DNA of 64,000 bases from an uncultured Alphaproteobacteria bacterium (GTDB lineage: Bacteria; Pseudomonadota; Alphaproteobacteria; Geminicoccales; Geminicoccaceae). This document shows positions 16,627 through 25,014 of the stretch, in pieces (the first letter of the stretch is position 1; every line of letters begins with the position of its first letter). The DNA is taken from the NCBI GenBank assembly GCA_937995535.1, contig CALKJU010000040.1:62001-126000 (forward strand), read 5' to 3'. The notes under the pieces were generated by a model. The model was not told the origin of the DNA, did no database searches, and was given only the letters and a program-made list of their open reading frames with translations. The position numbers and the translations under genes are program-made.

Positions 16627-18603
16627 TCAGGCCGGCACCGGCACCTCCTGCTCACCCGGCAGCAGTACCCGGTGCACGACCACCGGCCGGTGCTTGCCCT
16701 TGAGGTCGATGTCCTTGACCGGCACGGTCCGGATCTCCGGGCCGAGAGCCCGGCGGACCTCCTCGGAGATCAGGACGCGGCTGTAGGAGCGCTCGTAGAC
16801 CGGGTCCGGTCTCACCGGCTTCCAGCTCTCCAGCCGCGAGGCGGTGTTCACCGTGTCGCCGACGAGGGTGTACTGGAGCCGGTCGCTGCTCCCCAGCGTA
16901 CCGCCGACCACCGGGCCGCGATGCACCCCGATCCGGATCTTGACTTCGGGCAGGTCCTCGGCGCGGAACCGACGATTCAGCGGATCGAGCGCCGCGCTCA
17001 TCGCGAGCGCGCATTCGACCGCGCGGCGGGAGTCCTGGTCGGCCTCGGCAGCGGCACGGACGAACGGCGGGCCGAACATCGCCATCAGCCCGTCGCCGGT
17101 GAACTTCTCCAGCACCCCGCCATGCTCGGCGACGATCGCCGCCATCCGCGCGAGGTAGACGTTCAGCCACTCGACGAGGACCGGCGGCGGGAGGCTCTCG
17201 CCGATCGTCGTCGAATCGCGCATGTCGAGGAACAGGATGTTCGCCTCGAGCGCGCGCGGCGTGATCCGCCCGTGCTCGATGAGGTCGGCGCGCTCGTCCC
17301 ACATGTGCTTGGCGATCGTCGAGTCGACCTGGACGTGGAACAGGCGGGTCAGCGTGCGCCGATCGACGCCCGAGCGCCATGCGGCGTAGACGGTGACGAG
17401 CGTGAGGCTCAAGAACCAGCCGAGCGTCGCCGGGACGACGCCGATCCAGGTGCGCGCCACGCCCTCCGAGGGCGGATCGAACGCCGCATAGGCGCCGCCG
17501 ACGATGCCGACGATCCCGAGACCGGCGACGACGACGAGCAGCAGGCCCCGCTCGCGGACAAGCAGCGCGATCCCGGCCGCGCCCAGGCAACAGGCGAGGA
17601 TGATCAGGGTGTCGAGCCAGCCGGCGACAGCCACGAGCGGCCGCTCCAGGCCACGGGCCTCGTTGAGAAACTGGCTGATGATCTGCGCGTGCAGGTGGAC
17701 GCCAAAGAGGTCGTCGTCGGTGACCGGGACCTTGAACCAGTCCTTCTGCGACGGCGCGGCCGAGCCGATGAGCACGATCTTGCCGGCGATCGCATCCGGA
17801 CGCAGCGCGATCCGCTCCCCGGTCACCGCCGAGAACGGGTAACGCTCGGCGCGATGGGCGCCCATCGGGTAGGTGAGCAGGATCTGATAGGACCCGCCCA
17901 CCACACTGCGCGCATAGCCGACCGGGCGCGACGGCAGACGATGGAGCACGCCGTCGCCGAGCTGCAAGGTCGGCGGCGTGATGCCCTCCGCATAGGCGAG
18001 ATCGATGCCGTCACGCCGCAGCAGGTGGTTGCGGACCGTCTGCAGGGCGAACGGCAGATGGTCGGCGAGGCCGAGCACCGCGCGGCGTACCTTGCCATCC
18101 TGGGGATCGGGAAAGACGTCCGTGAAGCCGGCGCGGAGATACACATCGTCGGCGCTGATCCCGCGCGGCGGATATGACCCTGGGTCGGGCGCCCGGGCGA
18201 AGAAGAATGCACCGATCAAGTTGTCGTAACCAGCGAAGGCCGCCTGCAGGGCGTCGCCGCCGACGCCGATCGGGCGGTCGCGGAGCAGATCGACCGCGAT
18301 CACGCTCGGGCCGAGACGCTCCAGATTGTCGATCGCCTTGGCCAGCAGGGCATCCGGGACCGGGCAGAAATTGACGCTCTCGTCGGCGAGATCCTCGTCG
18401 CCGATCTCGATCACCACGATCTCCGGATCGGGCGCGGCGTCGCTTCGGCTGAGGGTCAAGAACCGGTCGTAGGCGCCGAGCTCCAGTCCCTGCAACGCCC
18501 CCAGCCAGCGAGCCCCGAGGATGATCACGAAGACGATGACCGCGCAGCCCAGGGCCGCGGCCGGCGCCGGCAGGTCACCGACCGCGGGAAGCTTGAGCTT
18601 CAA
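16627..18603 (-). CDS. CHASE2-domain class III adenylate/guanylate cyclase
   Basis: 658 residues. An N-terminal helix (about 18-37), an extracytoplasmic CHASE2 sensor (about 45-330), a cluster of three helices (about 335-410) and a class III cyclase domain (about 440-640). The two metal-binding Asp are seen in FLDMRD and TGDGLMAMFG, with the preceding Lys in EKFTGDG. The transition-state Asn/Arg are in VGDTVNTASRLES. All catalytic positions seem intact, so it should be active. Whether it makes cAMP or cGMP cannot be settled here, though the CRP-type site downstream favours cAMP. CHASE2 senses an unknown periplasmic signal. The gene lies immediately upstream of the cytochrome operon. Confidence 0.9.
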   Translation of the reverse strand: MKLKLPAVGDLPAPAAALGCAVIVFVIILGARWLGALQGLELGAYDRFLTLSRSDAAPDPEIVVIEIGDEDLADESVNFCPVPDALLAKAIDNLERLGPSVIAVDLLRDRPIGVGGDALQAAFAGYDNLIGAFFFARAPDPGSYPPRGISADDVYLRAGFTDVFPDPQDGKVRRAVLGLADHLPFALQTVRNHLLRRDGIDLAYAEGITPPTLQLGDGVLHRLPSRPVGYARSVVGGSYQILLTYPMGAHRAERYPFSAVTGERIALRPDAIAGKIVLIGSAAPSQKDWFKVPVTDDDLFGVHLHAQIISQFLNEARGLERPLVAVAGWLDTLIILACCLGAAGIALLVRERGLLLVVVAGLGIVGIVGGAYAAFDPPSEGVARTWIGVVPATLGWFLSLTLVTVYAAWRSGVDRRTLTRLFHVQVDSTIAKHMWDERADLIEHGRITPRALEANILFLDMRDSTTIGESLPPPVLVEWLNVYLARMAAIVAEHGGVLEKFTGDGLMAMFGPPFVRAAAEADQDSRRAVECALAMSAALDPLNRRFRAEDLPEVKIRIGVHRGPVVGGTLGSSDRLQYTLVGDTVNTASRLESWKPVRPDPVYERSYSRVLISEEVRRALGPEIRTVPVKDIDLKGKHRPVVVHRVLLPGEQEVPVPA

Positions 18604-18640
18604 GCGCCGGGCACCCGGTCGCCCGAATCCGTGAGGCTGA

Positions 18641-19165
18641 TCACCGGATGGTGATCACCTCGACGCGGCGGTTGCGGGCGCTGGTCGGGTTGTTCGGGTC
18701 GGCGAGCTGGCTCTCGCCATAGCCCTCGGCGTCGAGACGGCTCGGATCGATGCCGTGCCGCTCGACCAGATAGGTGACCGCCGACGCCGCCCGCTGCTCG
18801 GAGAGCATCTGATTGTAGGCCTCGGGCCCGGTCGTGTCGGTATGGCCGCCGATCCGGAAGCTGAAGGTGGCGAGGCTGTCGCGCGACAGCGCGTCGGCCA
18901 ATGCATCGAGCTGCGCCGTCGCCTCGGGCAGCAGCTCCGCCGAGTTGAACTTGAACAGAAGCTTCAAGTCCGGGACCGCGCCGCTGCCGGGCTGGCCCGG
19001 CTTGGGCTTGCCCTCGCCCGGCGTCAGCGAGCGCGTGAGCGGCGCCGGCTTCAGGATCGATTCCAGGAGATCGGCCGAGTAGACAGGCTCGGCGGCGATC
19101 CCGGCTCGGGCGGCGGTCAGGAGCAGCACCCCAACAGCCGCCAGCGCCAGACGTGACTGCAGCAT
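18641..19165 (-). CDS. OmpA-family peptidoglycan-binding periplasmic protein
   Basis: 174 residues from the ATG at 19165, preceded by GGAGG, with a signal peptide (SRLALAAVGVLLLTAARAGIAA). Residues 70-172 are an OmpA/Pal/MotB C-terminal domain: FKFNSAELL, GHTDTTGPEAYN, LSEQRAASAV and NRRVEVI, with the Asp and Arg that hold diaminopimelate. There is no lipobox Cys, so unlike Pal it is soluble or held by its N-terminus. It is the last gene after exbB-exbD-exbD-DUF4384, 53 nt downstream, so it probably supplies the peptidoglycan anchor of that energised system. Confidence 0.85.
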   Translation of the reverse strand: MLQSRLALAAVGVLLLTAARAGIAAEPVYSADLLESILKPAPLTRSLTPGEGKPKPGQPGSGAVPDLKLLFKFNSAELLPEATAQLDALADALSRDSLATFSFRIGGHTDTTGPEAYNQMLSEQRAASAVTYLVERHGIDPSRLDAEGYGESQLADPNNPTSARNRRVEVITIR

Positions 19166-19218
19166 GGACGACCTCCGTCTCAAGCGTCCGCAGATGATCC
19201 GTTTGCGGCGCATGGTGG

Positions 19219-20502
19219 TCAAGATCGCGGCCGGCTCTCGAGCGGGCGGTGGGCCGCCCAGACGAGTTCCGCCGCCGTCAGTGCCTCCTTGACCTCCGCC
19301 AGGAACGGTCCGGCCGGCTCGACCTCCGGACGGGGGAACAGCGCCAGGGGGCGCCGTGTCAGCCAGGCGACGATCAGGCCCTGGCCGAACGGCGGGTCGA
19401 AGCGCCAGTCGCGCACACCCTCGGTGCGCTGGTCGGCGTCCGCGCCGAGGCGCAGTCGCGCACCGGCCGGCACCTCCGTCTCCGGGCTCAGCGCGTTCGG
19501 CCGGAGGTGCACGATCTCGCCGGTATGGTCGAGGTAGCTGACATAGAGGTGCCCCGCACCCAGCGCGACCGGCAGGCGGACGTTCACGACGAGATAGTCG
19601 TCGGCGAAGAACACGCCGTCGGCGGGCCGCAGGCCGAGCTCGGTCCGCCCCTCCGCGCCGACCGGCACGCCGGCGACCAGCGAGCAGAAGGCCTCGGCCG
19701 CCGGACCGGCGAGGCCGCAATCCCGCGCTCCCGCCACGGGCCGGGCGACGCTCGGCATCGCCGCCGCGACGACCGTCGCGGGGCGCAGCGTGGTCACGGG
19801 CGAGGGCACCGTCGGTTCGGGAGCGGCGGCTGGCGTCCCCGTCGCCGCCGGCGCGATCCGGACCGGTGCCGCCGGTGCAGCGATCGGCGCCGTGGCGGCG
19901 ACCGTGGGCGCCGCCGCCACCACGCGGCTCGGCGCCGCTCCTTCCCCGGCGGTGCCCGCAACGGCCGGCTCGGACGCCGCACCGCTCACCGGCGTGGACG
20001 CGACGGCGGGACTCGCGGGCGTTGCCGCGATGGCCGGCGCGCCCGGTGCCACCTCCTGAGCCGGCGCCTTCGTGGCGGCGACCAGCGAGGAGGGAATCGG
20101 CACGGCCGCGGCGGACGGGACGGTCGCAGCGAGCGGCGCCGCCGGGCTGGCGGTCACGGTCGTCGTGGACGTCGGCGTGGCCACCGTCAGGGGCGCTGTC
20201 GGCGCCAGAGTCGGAGCGGCGACCGACGCGGCGGCCACCACCTGCGCCGACGGCGCGACGGGTGCCGTGGCGGTGACGGTCGCCGGGGCCGCGTGGGTCG
20301 CCGCCGGCGCCGCGCGCAGCTCGACGGACGGCAGCGCCACGCCCTTGAGCACGAGCACGCCCTGCCCGGGCGGCGCGCCCTGCCCGCCGCCGCCCGGGCC
20401 ACGACCGGGCAGGAGCGCGAGGGCCAAGGCGTGGATCACCAGGGCGAGCGTCCCCGCGCCGAGCCAGACCTGCCAGGGCTGCTCCATGTCGGCCGTCGTC
20501 AT
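19219..20502 (-). CDS. TonB-like membrane-anchored protein with C-terminal DUF4384 domain
   Basis: 427 residues. A short cytoplasmic tail and one helix (about 12-32, with His24 in TLALVIHALALAL) recall the TonB/TolA anchor, whose essential His sits at the same place. A long Ala/Val/Pro/Thr-rich spacer (about 45-250) could span the periplasm. The C-terminal 170 residues form a DUF4384 domain (GVFFADDYLVVNVRL, GVRDWRFDPPFG). The ATG overlaps the stop of the ExbD gene as ATGA, so the two are translationally coupled. I infer that ExbB/ExbD energise this protein and that DUF4384 replaces the TonB C-terminal domain. The C-terminal half resembles that of the pseudokinase protein at 22331-23947. Confidence 0.75.
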   Translation of the reverse strand: MTTADMEQPWQVWLGAGTLALVIHALALALLPGRGPGGGGQGAPPGQGVLVLKGVALPSVELRAAPAATHAAPATVTATAPVAPSAQVVAAASVAAPTLAPTAPLTVATPTSTTTVTASPAAPLAATVPSAAAVPIPSSLVAATKAPAQEVAPGAPAIAATPASPAVASTPVSGAASEPAVAGTAGEGAAPSRVVAAAPTVAATAPIAAPAAPVRIAPAATGTPAAAPEPTVPSPVTTLRPATVVAAAMPSVARPVAGARDCGLAGPAAEAFCSLVAGVPVGAEGRTELGLRPADGVFFADDYLVVNVRLPVALGAGHLYVSYLDHTGEIVHLRPNALSPETEVPAGARLRLGADADQRTEGVRDWRFDPPFGQGLIVAWLTRRPLALFPRPEVEPAGPFLAEVKEALTAAELVWAAHRPLESRPRS

Positions 20503-20891
20503 CGCGTGTCGACCAGGAGCTCGACGCGCCCGACGCCGACACCGAACAGGGCATCGCGCAGCCGCAGCACGTCACCGGCACGGGTCCGCTGGTCGGCCTC
20601 GAGGCGGATCGTCGCCGTCGGCGCGCGGCGCAGCTCGTCGACCAGCGCCTCCAGGGTCAGCACCGCACCGCCGCGGGCGAGCCGGCCGTCCGGGTCGATC
20701 AGGACCGTCGGCGTGTTCGGGTCAGCCAGAGCGGCATGGCCGGCGACGCCGCGCTGGACCTCGAACGGCTCCGGCCCGTGCAGGGTCGCGGTGAGCATCA
20801 CCGCGACGAGCAGCAGGAGCACGATGTTGACCAGCGGGATGATCGGGAACTCGGTGCGCGAGTGGCGCGGCTCGCCGGAGGTGCGGTGCAT
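20499..20891 (-). CDS. ExbD/TolR-family protein with Asn replacing the proton-carrying Asp
   Basis: 130 residues from the ATG at 20891. The N-terminal helix reads PLVNIVLLLLVAVML, aligned with PFIDVMLVLLIIFMV of E. coli ExbD, so the Asp that carries protons (Asp25) is Asn here (codon AAC on the minus strand). The periplasmic part has the ExbD pattern (LIDPDGRLARGG, VELLVDT). It lies 4 nt after the other exbD, which keeps its Asp. The pair may form a mixed dimer in which only one subunit carries the proton. Confidence 0.85.
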   Translation of the reverse strand: MHRTSGEPRHSRTEFPIIPLVNIVLLLLVAVMLTATLHGPEPFEVQRGVAGHAALADPNTPTVLIDPDGRLARGGAVLTLEALVDELRRAPTATIRLEADQRTRAGDVLRLRDALFGVGVGRVELLVDTR

Positions 20892-20895
20892 GGCC

Positions 20896-21264
20896 TCAGC
20901 TCGCCAGCAGCGCCACGTCGGTGATGCCAGCGCCGGTGAGCGCGTCGAGCAGGCCCACGAGGCTGGCGAGGCGCGCTTCACCGTCGACCCGGACCAGGAC
21001 GACGAGCCCATCGCGACCGGCCAGCCGCTCGACCAGCGTTGCCACGGCCAGCGGCTCGCCGGCCAGATCGACGCTGCCGTCGGCGCCGAGGCGGACGAGC
21101 ACGGCCGGTACCTGCTCCGCGGTCGCCGGTCCCGGAGGCTGGAGCGCCAGGACCCGGGTCGTCTCGAAGCGCCCGGCGAGGACCAGGAACAAGATCAGCA
21201 GGAACGTGACGTCGACGAGGGCGATCAGGGCGACACTGCCGCGCCAGCCCCTAACGGCGCGCAT
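20896..21264 (-). CDS. ExbD/TolR-family biopolymer transport protein
   Basis: 122 residues. The ATG at 21264 is preferred to 21282 because a weak AGG lies 7 nt upstream. It overlaps the end of exbB by 14 nt. The single N-terminal helix reads IALVDVTFLLILFLVLA and keeps the proton-carrying Asp. A short periplasmic domain follows (VRLGADGSVDLAGE). ExbD/TolR proteins form the ion channel core inside an ExbB pentamer. Sequence alone does not separate ExbD from TolR. The neighbours are not a classic tol-pal operon because tolA, tolB and pal are absent. Confidence 0.87.
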   Translation of the reverse strand: MRAVRGWRGSVALIALVDVTFLLILFLVLAGRFETTRVLALQPPGPATAEQVPAVLVRLGADGSVDLAGEPLAVATLVERLAGRDGLVVLVRVDGEARLASLVGLLDALTGAGITDVALLAS

Positions 21265-21880
21265 CGGACGGCCTGCCGACATCGCGGGCGGCGGCCGCCC
21301 GCATCAGGATCGTGTCCAGGAGCGCGTCGCGCCGGTCGATCACGCTCTCGAACCAGGCGAGCCCGGCGCTGGCGAGGATCGCGACGACGAGACCGCCCGC
21401 GGTGTTGATCAGCGCCTTGGCGATGCCGCTGGCGAGCTGGGCCGGGTCCGGACGGCCGCCGCCGAGCTCGGTGAAGGCGTCGATCATGCCGAGCACCGTG
21501 CCGAGCAGCCCGAGCAGCGGGCCGAGCGCCGCCATCGCCTCCAGCCCGCGGAGGCCGAAGCGCATGCGGTCGCGGATCAGCCGCACGGCGGAATGGGCGA
21601 TGGCCATCGCCGCGGCGGAGCCGCCGACGATCGCCCGCAGCGCGTCGCCGAGGCTGCCGCTGAGGCGCGCCAGATCGGCCTCCGCGGGGGCGGGTCCTCC
21701 GGCCAACACCTGCCGGACGACGGGCTCGGCACCGCGTTGGCCGAAGGTATCGCCGACGTGGAACTGCCACGCCTTGACGAGGAGCAGGGTCAGCGTGGCG
21801 ACCGACAGGCACAGGATCACGACGAAGACCGGCCCGCCATCGGCGATCCACCCGGCAAGAACCTGCCATGCGCCGCTCAT
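21251..21880 (-). CDS. ExbB/TolQ/MotA-family proton channel subunit
   Basis: 209 residues from the ATG at 21880. Three helices are visible (about 16-38, 110-135, 155-180). The helix 2-3 region reads GLLGTVLGMIDAF and GIAKALINTAGGLVVAI, matching the ExbB/TolQ core with its conserved Thr residues that line the proton path. Inner-membrane location. It starts 8 nt after the preceding small exported-protein gene and overlaps the first exbD. It is the motor of the DUF4384/OmpA system. Confidence 0.9.
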   Translation of the reverse strand: MSGAWQVLAGWIADGGPVFVVILCLSVATLTLLLVKAWQFHVGDTFGQRGAEPVVRQVLAGGPAPAEADLARLSGSLGDALRAIVGGSAAAMAIAHSAVRLIRDRMRFGLRGLEAMAALGPLLGLLGTVLGMIDAFTELGGGRPDPAQLASGIAKALINTAGGLVVAILASAGLAWFESVIDRRDALLDTILMRAAAARDVGRPSDARR

Positions 21881-21888
21881 CGCCGTGC

Positions 21889-22305
21889 CTACTTGAAGAA
21901 GTCCACGCCGGCCACGCGCGAGCTCGGTGTGGTGCGGCGGGTGCAGTCGGCGAGCGGGCCGTCGGTGGCCTCGCAGCGGGTCATCTCGTTCAGCAGGATG
22001 CGCGCGATCGAAGCGCAGCCGACCTGCGGCAGGTCGAAAAGCTTGACGGTCGTCTTGGCGGCGTCGAGGGGCGCCAGCTCGACCGCGAGGCGGCCGTTGA
22101 TGATCCCGTCCGCGGCGAAGGTGACGAGGTCCGCCTGCAGGGCCGTCAAGGCTGCCGGCTCGCCATTGCCGACGACCATGTAGAGCCGGCAATCGTCCCC
22201 GGCCGGCTCGATGCGGTTCAGCTCGAGCGAGATGCCCTCCGCGGCCGCCGCGGTGGCTGCGCCGCCGACCACCAGTGCCATCAGGATCGCCTGCCGCCTG
22301 CCCAT
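21889..22305 (-). CDS. small exported protein of unknown function in the exb cluster
   Basis: 138 residues from the ATG at 22305, with a signal peptide (ILMALVVGGAATAAAA). The mature part is beta-rich and has four or five Cys (CRLYMVV, VGCASIA, TRCEATDG, LADCTRR), so disulfides are likely. It sits between the pseudokinase and exbB, 8 nt from exbB, and is therefore probably co-transcribed. I do not recognise the family. A periplasmic accessory of the exb system is the simplest inference. Confidence 0.7.
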   Translation of the reverse strand: MGRRQAILMALVVGGAATAAAAEGISLELNRIEPAGDDCRLYMVVGNGEPAALTALQADLVTFAADGIINGRLAVELAPLDAAKTTVKLFDLPQVGCASIARILLNEMTRCEATDGPLADCTRRTTPSSRVAGVDFFK

Positions 22306-22330
22306 CGTTCCCCCCGGTCCGTCGACCCGC

Positions 22331-23947
22331 TCAGTCCTCTCGGAACTCCAGCCGCTGGATGCGAACGGAGCGCGCGCCGGCCGCGCCGCCGTCGAGGACA
22401 GCGACGACGCGGTCGAGATAGTCGCGCGCCGGCTGGGTGATCGGCAGCAGCCCTTCATACAGCGGTTGCTCCACCGCCGTGACGACCAGCCAGGCATCGC
22501 CGACCGGCGGATCGACTCGCCAGTCGCGTACACCCTCCTGGCGATCCTGCTCCTCCACGCCGATGCGGATCGCCTCGCCGGCGGCCAGCACGTTGACCGC
22601 GCGCAGCGGCTCGGGGAGCAGGTGCGTCACCTGACCGTCCTGGGTGAACAGATCGACGTAGAGGGAGCCGGACAGCGCCGGCGGCATCCGGATCTCGGCG
22701 ACGAAATACTCACCCAGCCGATAGACGCCGTCCGCCCGGTTGAGGCGCAGCTCGGGCGGCTCGGCGGTCGCCGGGGCGCGGGCGAGCATCGTCTCGGCGG
22801 CCAGACAGTGCGGCACCGGGCGCACCGTGATCGCGCTCTGGACCCGGGCGACGCCGGGGATCGTGGCGAGCTGCTCCTGCAAGGCGGCGCCGCTCTCGGC
22901 GCTCGCGACCATCCCCTCGATCGTCAACACGCCGTCTTCGGCGACGGCCAGCTCGAGGTCGCTGCACGGCGTGGTGAGCACGAACGGGAAGGCCGCCCGC
23001 TCGATCGCCGCGCGATCGACGGCCGGGCGGACGGGCTCGGCCGGCTCCTCCGGCTCGGCGACGGCTGGCGGCTCCTCCTCGACCGGCGCGGCTTCCTCGA
23101 CGGCTGGCGGCTCGTCGACCGCCGGGCCGCGGGACAGCCAGGTGCCGACCGCGACCAGCAGGATCAGGGCGACGGCGGCGCCGCCGAGGACGCGCGGGTC
23201 GCGCCAGAGCCCGGCGGGCGCACCGGAGCGTGCGCCGGGGCCCGAGGCGCGGATCGTCGATTGCCGAGCCCGACCCGTCAGCCGCGCCGGATCGAGGGCC
23301 TCGACAACGTCCGCCGCAGTGAGCCCCGACCCGGGATTGGCGAGGCGCTCCAGCAGCCGCGCGACCGGCTCCGGCAGTGCCGCGGCAGGCGCCCCGGGCG
23401 CCCGTTGGCCGGTGAGCAGGGTCCTGAGGAGATCACCCAGCGACCTGAGATCCGCGCTCATCGACGCGGCCGGATCGCCGAGCAGCGCGAGGTCCCAGAC
23501 CCGTGCCGCGCCGCTCTGCCGATCGACCAGCACGCTGGCAGCCGTGAGCCGCCCGTGGCTGAGGCGCTGGCCGTGCAGGTAGGCGAGCGCGCGCGCCACG
23601 TCGCGGCCGACGCGCAGCGCGTCGGCCGTCGGCAGGCGCCGCCCGCCAAGCGCGTCGTCGAGGGTGACGCCATCGACCCACTCGGTGACCACCAGCGGGC
23701 GCTCGTCTTGGATCAGAACGTCGAGGACCCGGACGAGGTTCGGATGCTCGAGGGTCGCGATGCGTCGAGCGCTGGCGGCAAAGGCCTGGACCGCCTCGGG
23801 CGAGCCGAACCGCGCGGCCGGTGGCGCGATCAGCGTGACCGGCCGGTCGCCTTGGCTGTCGAGGGCGCGGAATCGTTCCCCCCCGGCACGGCTGTCGAGC
23901 TGCTCGACCAGCCGATAGCGCCCGACTGTCGCTCCGGCCTCCAGCAT
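22331..23947 (-). CDS. membrane pseudokinase with BON-like and DUF4384 periplasmic domains
   Basis: 538 residues. Residues 8-215 follow a bacterial Ser/Thr kinase fold, but the Gly loop is lost, the beta-3 Lys is missing (RPVTLIAPP) and the catalytic loop reads HGRLTAASVL instead of HRDxKPxN. Only the Asp of DFG survives (WDLAL). It should not catalyse phosphotransfer. One helix lies at about 252-270, then an acidic Pro linker, a BON-like segment (about 310-370) and a DUF4384 domain (about 390-510) whose GVRDWRVDPPVG matches the TonB-like protein downstream. The domain order implies cytoplasmic sensing or scaffolding coupled to the periplasm. It is probably first in the exb transcript, 25 nt before the small exported gene. 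Confidence 0.8.
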   Translation of the reverse strand: MLEAGATVGRYRLVEQLDSRAGGERFRALDSQGDRPVTLIAPPAARFGSPEAVQAFAASARRIATLEHPNLVRVLDVLIQDERPLVVTEWVDGVTLDDALGGRRLPTADALRVGRDVARALAYLHGQRLSHGRLTAASVLVDRQSGAARVWDLALLGDPAASMSADLRSLGDLLRTLLTGQRAPGAPAAALPEPVARLLERLANPGSGLTAADVVEALDPARLTGRARQSTIRASGPGARSGAPAGLWRDPRVLGGAAVALILLVAVGTWLSRGPAVDEPPAVEEAAPVEEEPPAVAEPEEPAEPVRPAVDRAAIERAAFPFVLTTPCSDLELAVAEDGVLTIEGMVASAESGAALQEQLATIPGVARVQSAITVRPVPHCLAAETMLARAPATAEPPELRLNRADGVYRLGEYFVAEIRMPPALSGSLYVDLFTQDGQVTHLLPEPLRAVNVLAAGEAIRIGVEEQDRQEGVRDWRVDPPVGDAWLVVTAVEQPLYEGLLPITQPARDYLDRVVAVLDGGAAGARSVRIQRLEFRED

Positions 23948-24063
23948 GCGCGCACCCGCTCCTGTTGCTCAGTGGACCTTGCCAACCCGCCGCCTGAGCG
24001 TCGAGCCGGCGCGGCCGCGGCTGAGCCATGGCCCGGAACCGCCCACGGCCGCTGTGCTGTCGA

Positions 24064-24792
24064 TCACACGGTGAGACCGCGCAGCGGCGCGCGCTCCAGC
24101 GCGCCACGCGACTGACAGCTCGCGCCACCGGAGAACTCGCCGCGTTCGCCGGAACGGAACTCGGCCGTCTCGACCGACGGCGCGCCGGTGCCGGCGTCGA
24201 TCATCCGCGTCAGCACGTAGAGCGCGCTCGAGGCGACCCGCGTCTGCTCGCCGTCCGGCTCGACCAGGACGACCAGACGGGCGTCGAGGCGCTGGTTGCG
24301 CCGCACCGTTCGCTGGGCACCCTGGGTGCCACGACGGAACTCCGCCCGTTCCGCCGCCCCCGGGACGGTCCGCGTCGCGGCGGCGCCGACCGTGGTCGCG
24401 CGGATCTCGCCGCAGTCCAGCCAAGCCGCAGGATCGCCGCTGAAGGTCGCCACCACGACCCCGCGCCGTTCGTCCGCGACCGCCAGGGTCAGGCCCTGCG
24501 CGCGCAGCGCCGCGATGACGCTCTCCCAGGCCTCGTTGGCCGGCATCGGCAGCGTGGCGTTCTGCGGCTGGCCGGCGGGACCGCCGGGTGGCACGTAGGC
24601 GAGCCGCTCCGGCACGCCGGGCGCGGGCTGTGCCGGGCGCACCGGCGCACGGACCACGACCGTGGAGACGCTTTCCGGTGCCGCGCTGTCGACGGTACCG
24701 GGCCCGCCCGGCGCGTTGCATGCGGCGACCAGGAACACCAGACCGGCCGCCGTTGCAGTCCATGCGCGATGCCTACGGCCCATCACGCCCAT
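24064..24792 (-). CDS. predicted lipoprotein of unknown function
   Basis: 242 residues, ATG at 24792 (an in-frame ATG at 24783 is possible). The signal ends in a lipobox, LVAAC, with the lipidated Cys at about residue 25, followed by a Pro-rich linker. Residues 85-215 contain an alpha/beta unit (EAWESVIAALRAQGLTLAV, LDARLVVLVEPDGEQTRV), similar in layout to domains found in BamC-like or other outer-membrane lipoproteins. The retention signal after Cys is Asn-Ala, so outer-membrane sorting is plausible. It points away from the caspase gene and is separated by 116 nt from the pseudokinase gene. Function unknown. Confidence 0.7.
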   Translation of the reverse strand: MGVMGRRHRAWTATAAGLVFLVAACNAPGGPGTVDSAAPESVSTVVVRAPVRPAQPAPGVPERLAYVPPGGPAGQPQNATLPMPANEAWESVIAALRAQGLTLAVADERRGVVVATFSGDPAAWLDCGEIRATTVGAAATRTVPGAAERAEFRRGTQGAQRTVRRNQRLDARLVVLVEPDGEQTRVASSALYVLTRMIDAGTGAPSVETAEFRSGERGEFSGGASCQSRGALERAPLRGLTV

Positions 24793-25014
24793 CGGCCTCT
24801 CCTGCCCCGCCGATCGACAGCGCCCATGCCGCCGCCGCGAGGAACTTCACCCTAGCGGGCGGCGCGGTCGACGTCACGGGATTGGGTGTGCATCGGCCGG
24901 GGCGCGCGGCGCGTAGCGTGCCCTGGGCTCGCGCCCCAGCGCGATCCGCACTATGCTCGTTTACCGTTGTCGCGCGAGGTCCGTCGTCGGCGGCAACTGT
25001 CGGGAGGAAGCGCC

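Noticed and set aside
18641-21880. Classical tol-pal operon
   Set aside because: tolA, tolB, pal lipoprotein and ybgF/cpoB are absent; the effector carries DUF4384 and the OmpA protein has no lipobox.
22331-23947. Active Ser/Thr kinase that phosphorylates the FHA-decaheme partner
   Set aside because: The ATP-binding Lys and catalytic Asp are missing, so it cannot be the kinase for the FHA domain.
24053-24068. Second CRP-like palindrome, TGTGC-N6-TCACA, upstream of the pseudokinase gene
   Set aside because: One core mismatch; it overlaps the lipoprotein stop codon, and no -10-like hexamer lies at class II spacing. Kept only as a weak lead.
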